A stretch of 64,000 nt of DNA from Chlorops oryzae (taxonomy: Eukaryota > Arthropoda > Insecta > Diptera > Chloropidae). Position numbers and translations under genes: made by a program. The stretch spans positions 652,157-716,156 of the forward strand of contig CM035809.1 in NCBI GenBank assembly GCA_020466095.1. Reading direction: 5' to 3'. Positions 35,528 to 47,221 of this stretch are shown here, one piece after another (position 1 is the stretch's first letter; every line of letters starts with the position of its first letter). The notes beneath the pieces were generated by a model. The model had not been told where the DNA came from, did no database searches, and saw only the letters and a program-made list of their open reading frames with translations.

Positions 35528-36295
35528 GGTAGCACAACGATCAGATTGAGGACTTAAAACAGACAACAATAAGTACAAGTTTATACGAACTCACCCCACC
35601 TACGCTCATTTTTGGACTAGACGAGGGTGAGTCCAATTGAGACTCACCCCGGGTCGGTCGCAGTGCATATCATTTTCAGGTCGGTCCTATATGGACTCAC
35701 CCAGGTCTGGTCCATTTTACACCGAAAACATTTCATTACTGCAGGGATGCTACACACATCCATACGTACACAAGCTGAGGCGATACGTTGCTGGCTTTAC
35801 TTGGAATTTGTTCAGAATTTTTTAACTTTGATCGACTTGCGGGGCCATTAAACGTTATCGGATCCAAACCAAACTTAAAACTTGGTTCATTGATACCAGA
35901 AACTAATATAATCTGCTCTGCGTTTTTAGGAAAACCATTTAAATTATGTCACATCTTTACAGCTCGTGTCTTAAGTCATTGCGCTATTTATAACAGAAGT
36001 GTCTGCGAACAGACTTCAGTTGCAAACTTGTCCATTCGCTTGGCACCGCGGACTTTATCGTCCTGGCAGCAAGACTTCGCCACCTCCCACAGGTGACAGC
36101 AAATGATTTTTCGCTTAGTTAGCCATTTACCTACCACTCAGCAAAATTTCAACCGCGGCGCAGATCGCGCTTTTTTGGCCATTTTTTCACCCATTGGGGG
36201 TCGATTTTCGCCCCTTATGCCACCTCTCTGAGGTGGCAGCAAACGATTTTTGTGATGTACGACTAAAACCCCGTCTTTTAAGATACATTTGGAAT

Positions 36296-36997
36296 GCGGC
36301 GCTTATGAGGAGGGTAAAACACGTGCTAGCTCCCGGACTATAATCTTGTATGGAGACCCCCCTAAGGAGGGGAGATAGAGGATAGGTATGTTGGAAGAAA
36401 ATGTTTAGGGTAAAAAAAATAATGGGGGTCGGTCATACATATCATCTCTCTAGGAGGGGTTTGACTCTATTGACGGCCATTTTTAATGAAAATTTGATAA
36501 AATGAAGGTAATTTTGTATGGGGGCCCCCCTAAGGAGGGGAGATAGGGGGTAAGTATATTTGGGTGAAATGTGTAAAATAAAATAATAGTTGAGATTAGT
36601 TATACATTTTAACCCATTTATGCCATTGGTGCGTGGTTTGCACCAATTTTATAAAAAGGGTACTTTTATATGGGAGCCCCCTTAAGGAGGGGAGATAGGG
36701 GAAAAGTTTGTTGAGATAAAATGTTACGGGGGAAAAATTAATGGGGGTCGCTCTCACATTTTACCCACTTTCTGACCTCCCTTACAGAGTTATGGCGACA
36801 TTAGTAAGATTTGGCGGGGTTTTTGTGAACTTTGACCCCCGTGGGGCACGTCTAAGCGTCGTCCTACAGAAAAAAAATTTTGGCCCATAAAGTTTTTCGA
36901 GGAACCCTACAATATGAGACCACCCCACCTAAGAAATTCCAAAAAGTCGTTTTTAACGTCATGTCTACTGTTTATGCTTGCTTAGTCCGCTGCCACA
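36296..36997 (-). repeat. Inner inverted-repeat arm, right (702 bp)
   Basis: Inverse of 34162-34862, ending GCTTAGTCCGCTGCCACA. It borders directly on the right array of 151-bp units. Confidence 0.93.
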
Positions 36998-38341
36998 TTA
37001 GCGAAACATCGCATAAAAAAAAAACTAGATGAGCGGTAAATTTTTTTCTTTCACGATAAATTTACGGTTAATTCACAGCATCGATTAAGCTATAAGTGGA
37101 AACAAAAAACATATTTTTAAAATTTTTGTTCCGCTAAGTTCATATGAACTTAGCGAAACATCGCATAAAAAAAAAACTAGATGAGCGGTAAATTTTTTTC
37201 TTTCACGATTAATTAACGGTTAATTCACAGCATCGATTGAGCTATAAGTGGAAACAAAAAACATATTTTTAAAATTTTTGTTCCGCTAAAATCATACGAA
37301 CTCAGCGAAACATCGCATAAAAAAAAAACTAGATGAGCGGTAAATTTTTTTCTTTCACGATTAATTAACGGTTAATTCACAGCATCGATTAAGCTATAAG
37401 TGGAAACAAAAAACATATTTTTAAAATTTTTGTTCCGCTAAGTTCATATGAACTTAGCGAAACATCGCATAAAAAAAAAACTAGATGAGCGGTAAATTTT
37501 TTTCTTTCACGATTAATTAACGGTTAATTCACAGCATCGATTGAGCTATAAGTGGAAACAAAAAACATATTTTTAAAATTTTTGTTTCCGCTAAGTTCAT
37601 ATGAACTTAGCGAAACATCGCATAAAAAAAAAACTAGATGAGCGGTAAATTTTTTTCTTTCACGATTAATTAACGGTTAATTCACAGCATCGATTGAGCT
37701 ATAAGTGGAAACAAAAAACATATTTTTAAAATTTTTGTTCCGCTAAGTTCATATGAACTTAGCGAAACATCGCATAAAAAAAAACTAGATGAGCGGTAAA
37801 TTTTTTTCTTTCACGATTAATTCACAGCATCGATTGAGCTATAAGTGGAAACAAAAAACATATTTTTAAAATTTTTGTTCCGCTAAAATCATATGAACTT
37901 AGCGAAACATCGCATAAAAAAAAAACTAGATGAGCGGTAAATTTTTTTCTTTCACGATTAATTAACGGTTAATTCACAGCATCGATTGAGCTATAAGTGG
38001 AAACAAAAAACATATTTTTAAAATTTTTGTTCCGCTAAGTTCATATGAACTTAGCGAAACATCGCATAAAAAAAAACTAGATGAGCGGTAAATTTTTTTC
38101 TTTCACGATTAATTAACGGTTAATTCACAGCATCGATTGAGCTATAAGTGGAAACAAAAAACATATTTTTAAAATTTTTGTCCGCTAAGTTCATATGAAC
38201 TTAGCGAAACATCGCATAAAAAAAAAACTAAAAGAGCGTAAATTTTTTTCTTTCACGATTAATTAACGGTTAATTAACGGCTAATTATAGGATAGTTTAG
38301 AAATTCAAATTGAAAAAGTGTTTCGCTAAGTTCATATACAT
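36998..38341 (-). repeat. Right Foldback arm, tandem array of about 151-bp units
   Basis: The inverse anchor (CACAGCATCGATT) lies at 37074, 37226, 37378, 37530, 37683, 37823, 37975 and 38126. Read from the outer edge inwards the spacings are 151, 152, 140, 153, 152, 152 and 152, the same order as in the left arm, including the short third interval. The variant half-palindrome units are at mirrored positions (about 37283 and 37883). Confidence 0.95.
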
Positions 38342-38935
38342 AGATCTGCGCTAAAACGAGTAATTTTTGCGTTGCTTCAAACTTTAAACGCGTTTATCTC
38401 GAAACCACGTTTTTCGAACTGGCGGCCATGATATCTCCAGTTCAACTGAACCGATTTTCATGAAACAAATTGGAATCGACGCAGAATTGTCACCATTCTC
38501 GGGTGAACCTCGACCATAATTAAAAAAAATTTTTTACTATTTTTTTTTACACTAAACTAAAAAAAAAAAAGCCCGAAATTGAAATTTTTTTTTGAATGGC
38601 CGCCATTTTGTCAAAAAAAATCACAAAATTAAGCTTGAGGTTCACCCGAGAATTACATCTACTGATTATAACCCCGTTTTTTTTCCATTTCGGACGCTCC
38701 GGAGACCCGGAATCGTGGCCGCCGTGACGACACCTTTTTTTTTCACCACCAACTTTGAAGTCTCATTACTTTTTGAACAGCCCACGTATCGAGGCAAAAA
38801 ATTTTTTTTATTTACTTTGAACCTTTTGTAATACAATAAATAAAAAAAGTTTTCAATTATTCTTTGCGTTTTCAAATAAGGACTTTTTTAAAAAAGGGTC
38901 CAAAAAACGGGTTTTCAATGAGAAGACCCCCTTAA

Positions 38936-40886
38936 GAAGACTATATTCAGAATAACAAAAAGTCCTGGAATAGGATCTTACCCATATTCGTAAACCAAAT
39001 AAGTAGGTATAATTACATAAAAAAAAGGTAGGTCAGAAGATATAAAGAAATGCAGTGGACTCGCGATAAGCCGACCTAGAAAATTCAAAAGCTTTCATTC
39101 CTTGGTACGCTTTCTAATTTAATAGGACTACCAACATTTTTCGATTTCTAGATTTGCTAGAGATGTGTTGCTATTTGAGTGTCATTACGCACTCGATTAA
39201 CGAGCTTACGAGCTTTCGTAACGAGCTTCAACGAGATAACACGGGACTTGTTTAGGCTCGGGTCGGGCTCAACATTGTGAAATTTCTCCATTTTGAATAA
39301 ATACTGACGCCTGTCATATAAAACGGGAAAATTTCGAAACACTGCCGAAACGAGTGTCAATGAGGAATCGAAGTACTCAATGCCACTCTAATCGGTCTAA
39401 CTGAATAAAGTTAAAATACAAAAGCTATAATCCTGACGACGGTCATATAAACATTTGATCTTACGAAAATCAATTGACTAGCTCTCAACCTTTTAATACT
39501 CGCGCATCCTATCCAGGCCTATGTGGACCGCTCAGTGTCCCTGCAAATAGTAGAAATAAATAAATCAATATTTCATTTTTTGTTCGAAGTTTTTAAAGAA
39601 TTAAGGTCCGTTTTCTCATCCTACTTTTAAGCTCTATCTGCCAGTTAAATTTCAATTTCTTTGACTTATTAATCAAATTTGTATGAAATTATCATCCGGA
39701 TAATTTAACTTTCAGATAAAAAAAGATGAGAAAATGGCCCTAAAAGTTATTAATTTACGCTTTTGAGTGCGTCACATCCCCCAAATCGCTCGATAGGATT
39801 GACCGAAGCAGTTTGCCCTGGCCATTTAATTCGTGCTGCGATTTTGCTCGTTTTAATAATTTTTCGTTTTCGCCGTATTTTTGTTTTGTTGCCTTTGCCC
39901 TGACTGTACATCATCATCATCATCATCGTCGTCGTCGTCGTTATCGTCATATACTTTGGTAGTTGTTATTGCATGATCTCCGTTGTTTTTCGACTTAATA
40001 AAATCACGAAGATATTTAACAAAAACGAACAAAACGAGCATGAATAAATGTTAGGAACGGAGAGAAGGTGACCGCGCGAGGCCGTGGGGGGGGTGGGAGG
40101 TAGCGGTAACAATAAATGATATTCATCGCTTCATCGCGCTGTACGGTGTGCGATTTACTCAATTTGCTCGCACAGTCGTTGACGAGGACAAGAGCAGCGC
40201 CGCAGCCAATCGATGAGAAGATATTTATTTATTTATTTTTACTTTTTGAAATTTTTAATTTTTCATTTTTATTTTGAGCAATTTCCGATTTGTCATTCTT
40301 TCGAATTTGCTCTTTGAACGGGAAAATAATTTGTATAATACAAATTCGGTATTTATAGTGAGAGTAATAAAATTTTTTTATAGCACATCAACAAATAACA
40401 CTATCGACCCAGACAGGCATTTGAATTGTTTTAAGTGAAAAATTCAATTTGAATTAATTACGTAAATGCAAATATTGAGAATAACTAACTTTTGCGAAGG
40501 TCATTCGGTGCAATTAATTAGAGAATGCCTTTTTTTTTCATGTAAAATTAGATCAACAGATAAAGTATTTATTTTAAATTAAAGAAAAACTATTATTATA
40601 GAAAATATTATGCTCCAAAGCGAAAGCTCACGATGGAGGGAAGGAAAAGTGGAAGGCTGCGGGAAAAATCTGCCTTGATATACTGTCCATGATTTGAGAT
40701 TTTACTGTACTTGTTATCGAAAAAGAATTTAGAGAACGGCTAGGTAAGGTTAGATAAGTGTGGCTGCCACCCAAGGGTAGCACACATAGGCACCAAATGG
40801 GCACAAACATCCCCGACCGCAACTGGAAGTCGAACACAGAGGCCGACTAGAGAACGGGTAACTCGCCATTAAATTTTGCACATATT
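38936..40886. other. Intergenic, triplet repeats, no gene recognised
   Basis: Contains a triplet run of CAT and CGT words at 39909-39950, which makes misleading Met- and Asp-rich frames on the minus strand. A GC-richer patch with GGGGGGGTGGGAGG lies at 40086-40101. No domain or RNA gene seen. Confidence 0.4.
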
Positions 40887-40890
40887 TTAA

Positions 40891-41625
40891 GGGGGTCTTC
40901 TCATTGAAAACCCGTTTTTTGGACCCTTTTTAAAAAAATTCTTATTTGAAAACGCAAAGAATAATTGAAAACTTTTTTTATTTATTGTATTACAAAAGGT
41001 TCAAAGTAAATAAAAAAATTTTTTTGCCTCGATACGTGGGCTGTTCAAAAAGTAATGAGACTTCAAAGTTGGTGGTGAAAAAAAAGGTGCCGTCACGGCG
41101 GCCACGATTCCGGGTCTCCGGAGCGTCCGAAATGGAAAAAAAAACGGGGTTATAATTAGTATAGATGTTATTCTCGGGTGAACCTCAAGCTTAATTTTAT
41201 GATTTTTTTTGACAAAATGGCGGCCATTCAAAAAAAATTTCAATTTCGGGGTTTTTTTTGTAGTTTAGTGTAAAAAAAAAAAATAGTAAAAAATTGTTTA
41301 AAATTATGGTCGAGGTTCACCCGAGAATGATGACAATTCTGCGTCGATTCCACTTTGTTTTATGAAAATCGGTTCAGTTGAACTGGAGATATCATGGCCG
41401 CCAGTTCGAAAAACGTGGTTTCGAGATAAACGCGTTTAAAGTTTGAAGCAACGCAAAAATTACTCGTTTTAGCGCAGATCTTGCTCGACAAAGAAGGCTA
41501 TATCCTCTAAACTATTTCGAATTTCCAAAAATCCTTTTAGGGGTATATTCACAACTACCCAAGCTATAAATAAATGCAAAAAAAAAAAAAGTCGAAAAAA
41601 AAAGTTGCTCAATGAGAAGACCCCC
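40891..41625 (+). mobile_element. TTAA-family element, family C copy 4 (735 bp)
   Basis: Intact ends GGGGGTCTTCTCATTGA and inverse, with TTAA at 40887-40890 and 41626-41629. It shows the uninterrupted sequence across the AGATCT site used by the Foldback-like insertion in copy 3. Confidence 0.87.
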
Positions 41626-41629
41626 TTAA

Positions 41630-43993
41630 GTGGCAGGAGACCTTAAGTATGCACTCTAATTTCGGGCCTAATTCTCGATTTGAAAATGATTTGAGAATCA
41701 GATTGGAATTCAAATTTGAGAAGTACAAAATCTCAAACCTTTGACTCGTGTTTGTTGGGTTAACATATTTTTCCTGTATGTGCCTAACTAAACTGTCTTA
41801 ACTAAGAAATATTTCTCAAAATTTCTCAAAAATTTTTTTGGAGTTAAAAATGGCTATAACTCGGTAAACCTAGTCCGTGGCTTTGAATATTTTTATGCAA
41901 ATCGTTGTAGAATTGCAAGCACTAGATATAAAAAATCATTGGACCAATTATTACACACAAATTGTTTTCATGTGCATTGTTAAAATTTTAAAATCAATTT
42001 CGCAAAAAAAAAATGTTTTGTTCTTGGAGATATGTTACGTGAAGATACCTCCGGACAGATGAAATGTATGCATGAAAATATTTGTTCATTGCACGCACTA
42101 CTTCTCCTACACTAGAAGAACAACAGCATCGAGACAACGAACGAAAACAAACATAGAAGCATGCCTTGAAGCCCTTGAAGCTATGCGCCTCGGAAACTTA
42201 TGTTTACTCTTTCAACAGGCCCTCAACTTTCTTTCTAAACGAATTAAAAAGTTCTAAAATCATAATTTCCATTTCAATTCCAATAAGCTTAAAATAATAG
42301 AGTCGCTATAGTCATGCTCTAGAGAATTTCCTGTTCAAGTTGTTTGTCAGAATCCTCGAGTACCAATCAAAATAGAGCGATATTTGTAAAACGCTGCGGG
42401 GTTTTTTTCACTTAAGCAGATCCCTAACAGATTAGCGTCACGTTAACAACCCTAAATTCCTTGCATAAGTTCGTCATCGTCATCATCAACATCTTCATCA
42501 AGCTGTTTTTATTCAATGGAGAACGAGACCGAAAACGAGACGGAGGACGAGAATTGTTGAATTGTGGAATTTGAATTTGTCAAAAGGCGACATTCGGCTT
42601 CAGTTCAGCGCTTAACTTCTTCAAGTTCAATGGATATCGCTCACATCGCAGATGCATTCACTAATTTTCACTCCAGGCGAATGTTAAAAGGCATTATCCC
42701 GTCGCTTTCGTTTCGGCTATTGTGTCCATGTTAAGTTAAGATTACAAAGCAAAATAGCGAGCGAACCAGGTAGGCAGCGAGGCAGCCAGGCAATTTGTGT
42801 GTAAATCAAGTGGAAAAATAGAATTTAATAATACACCAAACAAAGAGATGAAAGGAAACGTGCAGAAAGCAGAGAAAACGGAGAAAAAGAAAAATTGGAA
42901 AACTTTAAATCTCTTACAGTGCAAAAATAGAAAGATATTGAAGAGGGGAAAAGGCCAAACCAAAATCAACAAGCAACAACAATAGGGAAAAGGAAATGAA
43001 AAAAAAAAAAGAAAGCAAAGAAAAGGCTCAAAATGCACGCTTACCGCATATCGATAATCGAAACGGCAGCTGCCTCTCATCGTTGTCGTCGTTGTCGTCT
43101 ACGCCATCGTCGTCGTCGTGGGTTTCATGCAGTCATTTATTCATCCAAACATTCGTTTATCCATGCACTCAGCTTATACTCACATCCACTCTTCAAAATA
43201 CTGCGCTTAATCATCAACCACCACCGAATAACCCAACAGGCAGGAAGGCAGGAAAGCAGGCACCAACCATCACTTCACACTACTTCACATAACTATTCGA
43301 CCAGTCAATCAACATACAAACTACCTACATGCCAATCTGCCGCTTCGGTCGCTTCGGCCTGGTCGTTCAGTAAGCCTATAAAATCCCATTCAACGAGCAG
43401 TAGCCCTCCTATTGTTTTTCTATATCATTTCGACACCACCATCACCACCTCCTGAATGAGTGGCAAAAATTATACGCGTACGCGAGGATGTGTTCAGGGT
43501 TTTTGTGTCTGTGTGTGATCGTGCATGTTTTTTTTTCAACTATTTACCTTTGATTTTCCATTTTCTTTACGGATTTTTCATTTTTTACAACATTTAAAAT
43601 GTATTCATACTTTTCGATAGCGTCACCGTCATCATGACTACCACCAACATTATTGGTTTTTGTATTGAGAGTTTACAATAACAATAACAATCTCGCCTCA
43701 CTCTTTTTCTGTTCAAGAGCAGCGACTACAACAATGAGTTCGCCCTAATTCCCTTCTCATCATCCCAGCAATAATAAATGCTACGTCGTCCTTTTTTGTC
43801 CTTACACATTTTTTTGTTATTTCGAAATTTTTCACTTACGCTCTATTGCTCCTTTATGTGTTCCCCCTATGTTGTCGCTGTTATATTCCTTTCTTCCCTT
43901 ACTTTATTTAAGTTTTTTTTTTTTTTCAAGAAAATTCGATTTTGTTTTCCTTTTGATATAGAGGTTCATCCATCTACTCAAGTAATTTTGTAT

Positions 43994-44036
<43 letters not shown>

Positions 44037-44929
44037 AACCACGTCGCCGCCGGTGCCAATAAATCATTTTTCTTTCTTTGGTGTAAAACAATGAATTATA
44101 ATTATTAAAGATCGATCGTTGCGATATAACCAATCCAATTTCATAAATTAATGCAGAATCCTTTTAATCAATCTCGTGTCCCTTTGATTAAAATTACCGG
44201 TAACTTCGTTTTTGAAGCTAGCTAAAAACAATTTTTTTTAATTAAATTGTTTTCTTTTCGTTCTGTTCTGTTCTTGAAAAGAATAATAATATGTTCCACT
44301 GTACAACAATGTCTGAGACGGCATTGCGGCCGTACAGATTCGTTGGTTTTGTTGGTGTTACTGCTGCTGCTGCTGTTGTTCCCGTCGTCGCTTTGAACTT
44401 CTTCGTCATCAACGTTGTCGTTTGATAATTGAGCTTGTGTCGTCGTCGTGATATTGTTGTTGGGCAGCTTAGTTGCTCTCATATTCCATTTTGTCCCAAT
44501 ATACTCGGTATCTGAGTGTATCTGAAAGATTGCTACACACTTTTTTCTCCTTTTTGATTTCGATACGGTGATACGTTCGTTCGTTCGTTCGTTCGTTTAG
44601 CTTGTTGTGCGGCTCATTTCTTAATCGTTCGCCTTTTACAAACTCAACTCAACTTATTCGATATAAATATGGACCGGTTTTCGTTCGCGTTCGCGTTTCG
44701 TTTTGTTTTTGTTTTCTTATTTTTATATTTTCATATTCAATTTCGTTGATCACATAACGCCGACTCTCAATTGACTCGGACGATAATATGTATTATTCGC
44801 TTTCAATAATTTTGTGTCTCTTCTGTCTCTCGATTATGGCCATTTATTAAAATATTCGAAATTCAAACGTATCTAAACGAAGCGACTGTGTATGCCTGCC
44901 CCCGAGTACATAGGAAAGCTATTCAACAC
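41630..44929. other. Non-coding region with leader-like stretches
   Basis: From about 42590 to 43460 the plus strand is rich in AAC, AAG and short CA words (GGCTTCAGTTCAGCGC at 42596, later AACAAGCAACAACAATAGGG). This composition is common in long fly 5' UTRs. A TTCG tetramer run lies at 44577-44599 and GCTGCTGCTGCTGTTGTT at 44363. Frames up to 140 codons are low-complexity. It may hold alternative upstream exons of trx or another plus-strand gene, but no junction can be proved. Confidence 0.3.
43996..44033. repeat. Poly(T) run of about 38 bases
   Basis: An uninterrupted T homopolymer. Its true length is uncertain in any assembly. Confidence 0.95.
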
Positions 44930-45260
44930 CCCAGTAGTCAGCGGAGCCACCACAACACTAGCGATTTCACTAGTCACTGGGTGTCGGGGATCGGTCCCTT
45001 TCCTATCCAAGACGCTGGCGAATTTAACATTACGATCTCATTGCCGGGGACAGGTCGTCCTTTTATGCGCCACCTTTAACCAGTCATTTCGCTAGCGAAA
45101 AGAGGCAGTAAAATGGCCTAGCACCAGCGACTGAGAAAAAAGAAAAATTTCATTTTTTGTTTTGAATTTTTTTCAATTTATTTATTTTATTAATTATTAT
45201 ATTTTTTTGTTTATCTATTTTTTATTTTAAATCTTTTTTATCTTCTTCTCTTAAAATTTT

Positions 45261-45336
45261 CTCGCCTCCACCGAGCCTCGAACCGCTGACCACCAGATCG
45301 CTGGGCGAACGCCTTAACCATTACGCTAAACGAACG
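45261..45336 (-). other. tRNA-like module 1 of the CCCAGTAG element, copy 1
   Basis: Minus strand: TAGCGTAATGGTTAAGGCG (A box), a CCAG/CTGG stem, then GGTTCGAGGCTC (B box). Same module as at 50722 and, diverged, at 35160. Confidence 0.5.
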
Positions 45337-45570
45337 AATTTAATTTCTTGGTCAAAATGCTCACTTGAGTTTAGCGTTGCTCAGATTTTGGGAAACGTAT
45401 TTAACGAATTTTTTCACTCCAAAAATTATTTACTTGAAAATGAACCATTAAAAAAAAAAATAATAATAAAACCTTAAAAATTTAGGGGAAAATGTTTGTC
45501 TTCCAAAATAACTGAACTATGAACAAAAAAAAAACTAATTTATAAAAAATAAAAAATTTAGGAAAAATTC

Positions 45571-45648
45571 TCGCCGCCCGCAGGGATTGAACCCCGAACC
45601 TCCCGGCTATCGAGTCATAGCTTGAACCACTGCGCTATCGAACGCTTG
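45571..45648 (-). other. tRNA-like module 2 of the CCCAGTAG element, copy 1
   Basis: Minus strand: TAGCGCAGTGGTTCAAGC (A box), a CTAT/ATAG stem, then GGTTCAATCCC (B box). The stems are imperfect, so it is not a working tRNA. Confidence 0.5.
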
Positions 45649-45840
45649 ACGGGCAAATGATCAGAATGCGAGGTAAAAGCAGACAACAGCAAAAACAATC
45701 ATACGCAGCGAATAGGGAAATGTGAGCTGAGGCCTATCTACTCTTTCAGGTTCATGTGGTAGGTGAAATGGCTAGTCATCAAGGACTGGCACTTTGGCAT
45801 GTCACAAATATCGGGGGCGACCTACTGACTACTGGGACAC

Positions 45841-47040
45841 TACAGATTGTCGCCAATATTTTGTATGTATTATGGGAATTGAAATAGACGTAAACACTTG
45901 ATTAGGGTGCAATTGGTTGGGCTTGAAAAAAAGTTTTTTTATTTTTTATATATATATTGATTGCAGTTTCAAATGAAAATCATTGATTAACGGGCAAAAG
46001 CCCATATTTGACAGCAGGACGACTGCATTAGGACTTACAAAAAAGAAAACTGCGTGTGTTTCTTTAAATGTTTGTTTTTTTTTTAATAGCAAATATTTTA
46101 TGACTTCAATTAAAAAATAATACAATTAGCCATAAGTTACAAATAAAAACATAAAAATAATTAAAATGATTGAACTTTATCGCTTTATGCAAAAAAAAAA
46201 AAAAAAACTCCCAAAAAAAAGTAACATTTATGCGTTTACCTTTGCGTTAGTAACTTATTGATTGTAACTTTAATTCACCCTTTACCTCCTGCTATCCTTT
46301 TTGTTATCATGGAAACTAATTATTGAACAATTAGGAAATTCACAAAGTCTTCTAAAATCTCTTTTAATTTTATCCCTAGTTTTAGAAATACCCATTTTAG
46401 CTGTGGATAAATTTAAAAGAGATTTTAGATGACTGTAAAATGCCTAAATATAGGGTAAGATCTCCTTAAGTGGACTGTCACTACGAATGGACCACTTGAA
46501 TTTTTACAATGTTGTGACAGTTGAAATGTCAAACTAACATAACAGCCAACTTCACTAATAACGTCAACAGTAAATTATAAAGCTTCCAGCTGAGCACACG
46601 TTCTTTTGTTTTCAAGCCATAGAAAAATTTCTTATAATATCGATTAACAAATGGTATATATACCGAACATCTACGGGACCGAAAAATATGTCCGCTTAAT
46701 AGGGCTGTCCGCAAGGAGAAATTACACTGTACTCTACTCGATAGAATCAAAAATACGAAGTGCATAGAAAACTGTATCGACTAAGAAATTACACTGGGGA
46801 ACAGTGATTTTGCGGCATGGTAAATAAAAATCATTTTAGTATAACTTGAGTGTAATACGAAAAAATACCACATGTGTCATATTAACTCTAGTTTATGAGA
46901 TGAAGACTATCAACTAATTAACTCAGAAATCGAATACAAAATACAATACGTTTTAAAATTTACCTATAGGTATTTAATTTTAAAAGAAGCTATATTACGA
47001 ATGATATAAATATCAAAAAAGGAACGCTACTAAATACACA
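45841..47040. other. Intergenic, no gene recognised
   Basis: AT-rich, with a run of about 18 A at 46190-46207. No gene or TE ends recognised. Confidence 0.4.
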
Positions 47041-47044
47041 CAAT

Positions 47045-47221
47045 GGAAAAATATCACAATAATCCCTCATTATCGATCAACAATAGTTTGCCCTTATTCG
47101 GGCAAAGCCATCGGCCTTGGTATCATTCCACCATAGTTCTGATGTCCTGATGAAACCGTTCCCCCTGTTCCTCACTGTAATCGCCCAGATTGTCCGGAAA
47201 TTTGTCCAAATGGCTATGCAC
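47045..47221 (-). pseudogene. Decayed exon of an arthropod repeat-associated protein
   Basis: Read downward from 47221 after an acceptor-like ATTATTTAG, the frame gives HSHLDKFPDNLGDYSEEQGE and RFHQDIRTMVE, then a stop, YQGRW and, after a displacement, MRDYC. The string SHLD.FP.N.GD.SEEQGERFHQDI..ME.RYQGRW...M.DYCW is a widespread uncharacterised protein motif in insect and arachnid genomes, mostly in dispersed copies. One in-frame stop and one frame change show that this copy is dead. Function of the family is unknown to me. Confidence 0.7.

Larger units (their letters stand above)
34863..36295. other. Unique core of the Foldback-like element (1433 bp)
   Basis: GC-richer DNA with words GGTCGGTCC and ACTCACCC/GGGTGAGT near both sides (about 34875-35020 and 35590-35710) around an AT-rich stretch with two tRNA-like modules. 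A direct repeat with GCCACCTC and GGTGRCAGCAAAYGATTTTT lies at about 36080-36110 and 36225-36255. Open frames up to 102 codons show no domain. The core shares its order of parts (end motif, tRNA-like, AT-rich, tRNA-like, end motif) with the TIR elements at 44930 and 50218, so it may be a nested relative of them. Confidence 0.6.
32819..38341. mobile_element. Foldback-like transposon, 5523 bp
   Basis: The ends ATGTATATGAACTTAGCG and CGCTAAGTTCATATACAT are perfectly inverted, and the match continues for more than 50 bp. A perfect 9-bp target duplication AGATCTGCG lies at 32810-32818 and 38342-38350, inside a family C repeat whose uninterrupted form is known from three other copies. Each arm (about 1.34 kb) is a tandem array of about 151-bp units. 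Inside is a second inverted repeat and a unique core. Long inverted arms built of subrepeats with a 9-bp duplication are the plan of Drosophila FB elements, which are linked to the MULE-type NOF transposase. No transposase is present here, so it would be non-autonomous. Confidence 0.9.
32681..38931 (-). mobile_element. TTAA-family element, family C copy 3, split by a Foldback-like insertion
   Basis: TTAA at 32677-32680 and 38932-38935 border GGGGGTCTTCTCATTGA ends. Its sequence is the inverse of copies 1, 2 and 4, but it breaks at AGATCTGCG, where a 5.5-kb element sits. Removing 32819-38341 and one AGATCTGCG restores a normal family C element of about 730 bp. Confidence 0.88.
44930..45836 (-). 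mobile_element. TIR element CCCAGTAGTCAG with two tRNA-like modules, copy 1 (907 bp)
   Basis: CCCAGTAGTCAGCGG at the left and CTGACTACTGGG at the right are inverted. ACAC stands on both sides. Its sequence is the inverse of 50218-51127 throughout, with small differences. Near the left end lie CCCCGGC/GGGGATCGG words and a palindrome TTTCGCTAGCGAAA. Two tRNA-like modules occupy the middle. No protein. Confidence 0.8.

Noticed and set aside
35788..36096. 102-codon frame in the Foldback core
   Set aside because: No recognisable domain, and composition like neighbouring non-coding sequence. Not evidence of a transposase.
33000..38200. CRISPR-like array because of regular repeats
   Set aside because: Units are about 151 bp, contiguous without unique spacers, in a fly genome, and form inverted transposon arms.
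39750..40041. Met-rich and Asp-rich frames on the minus strand
   Set aside because: Both are produced by a triplet microsatellite.
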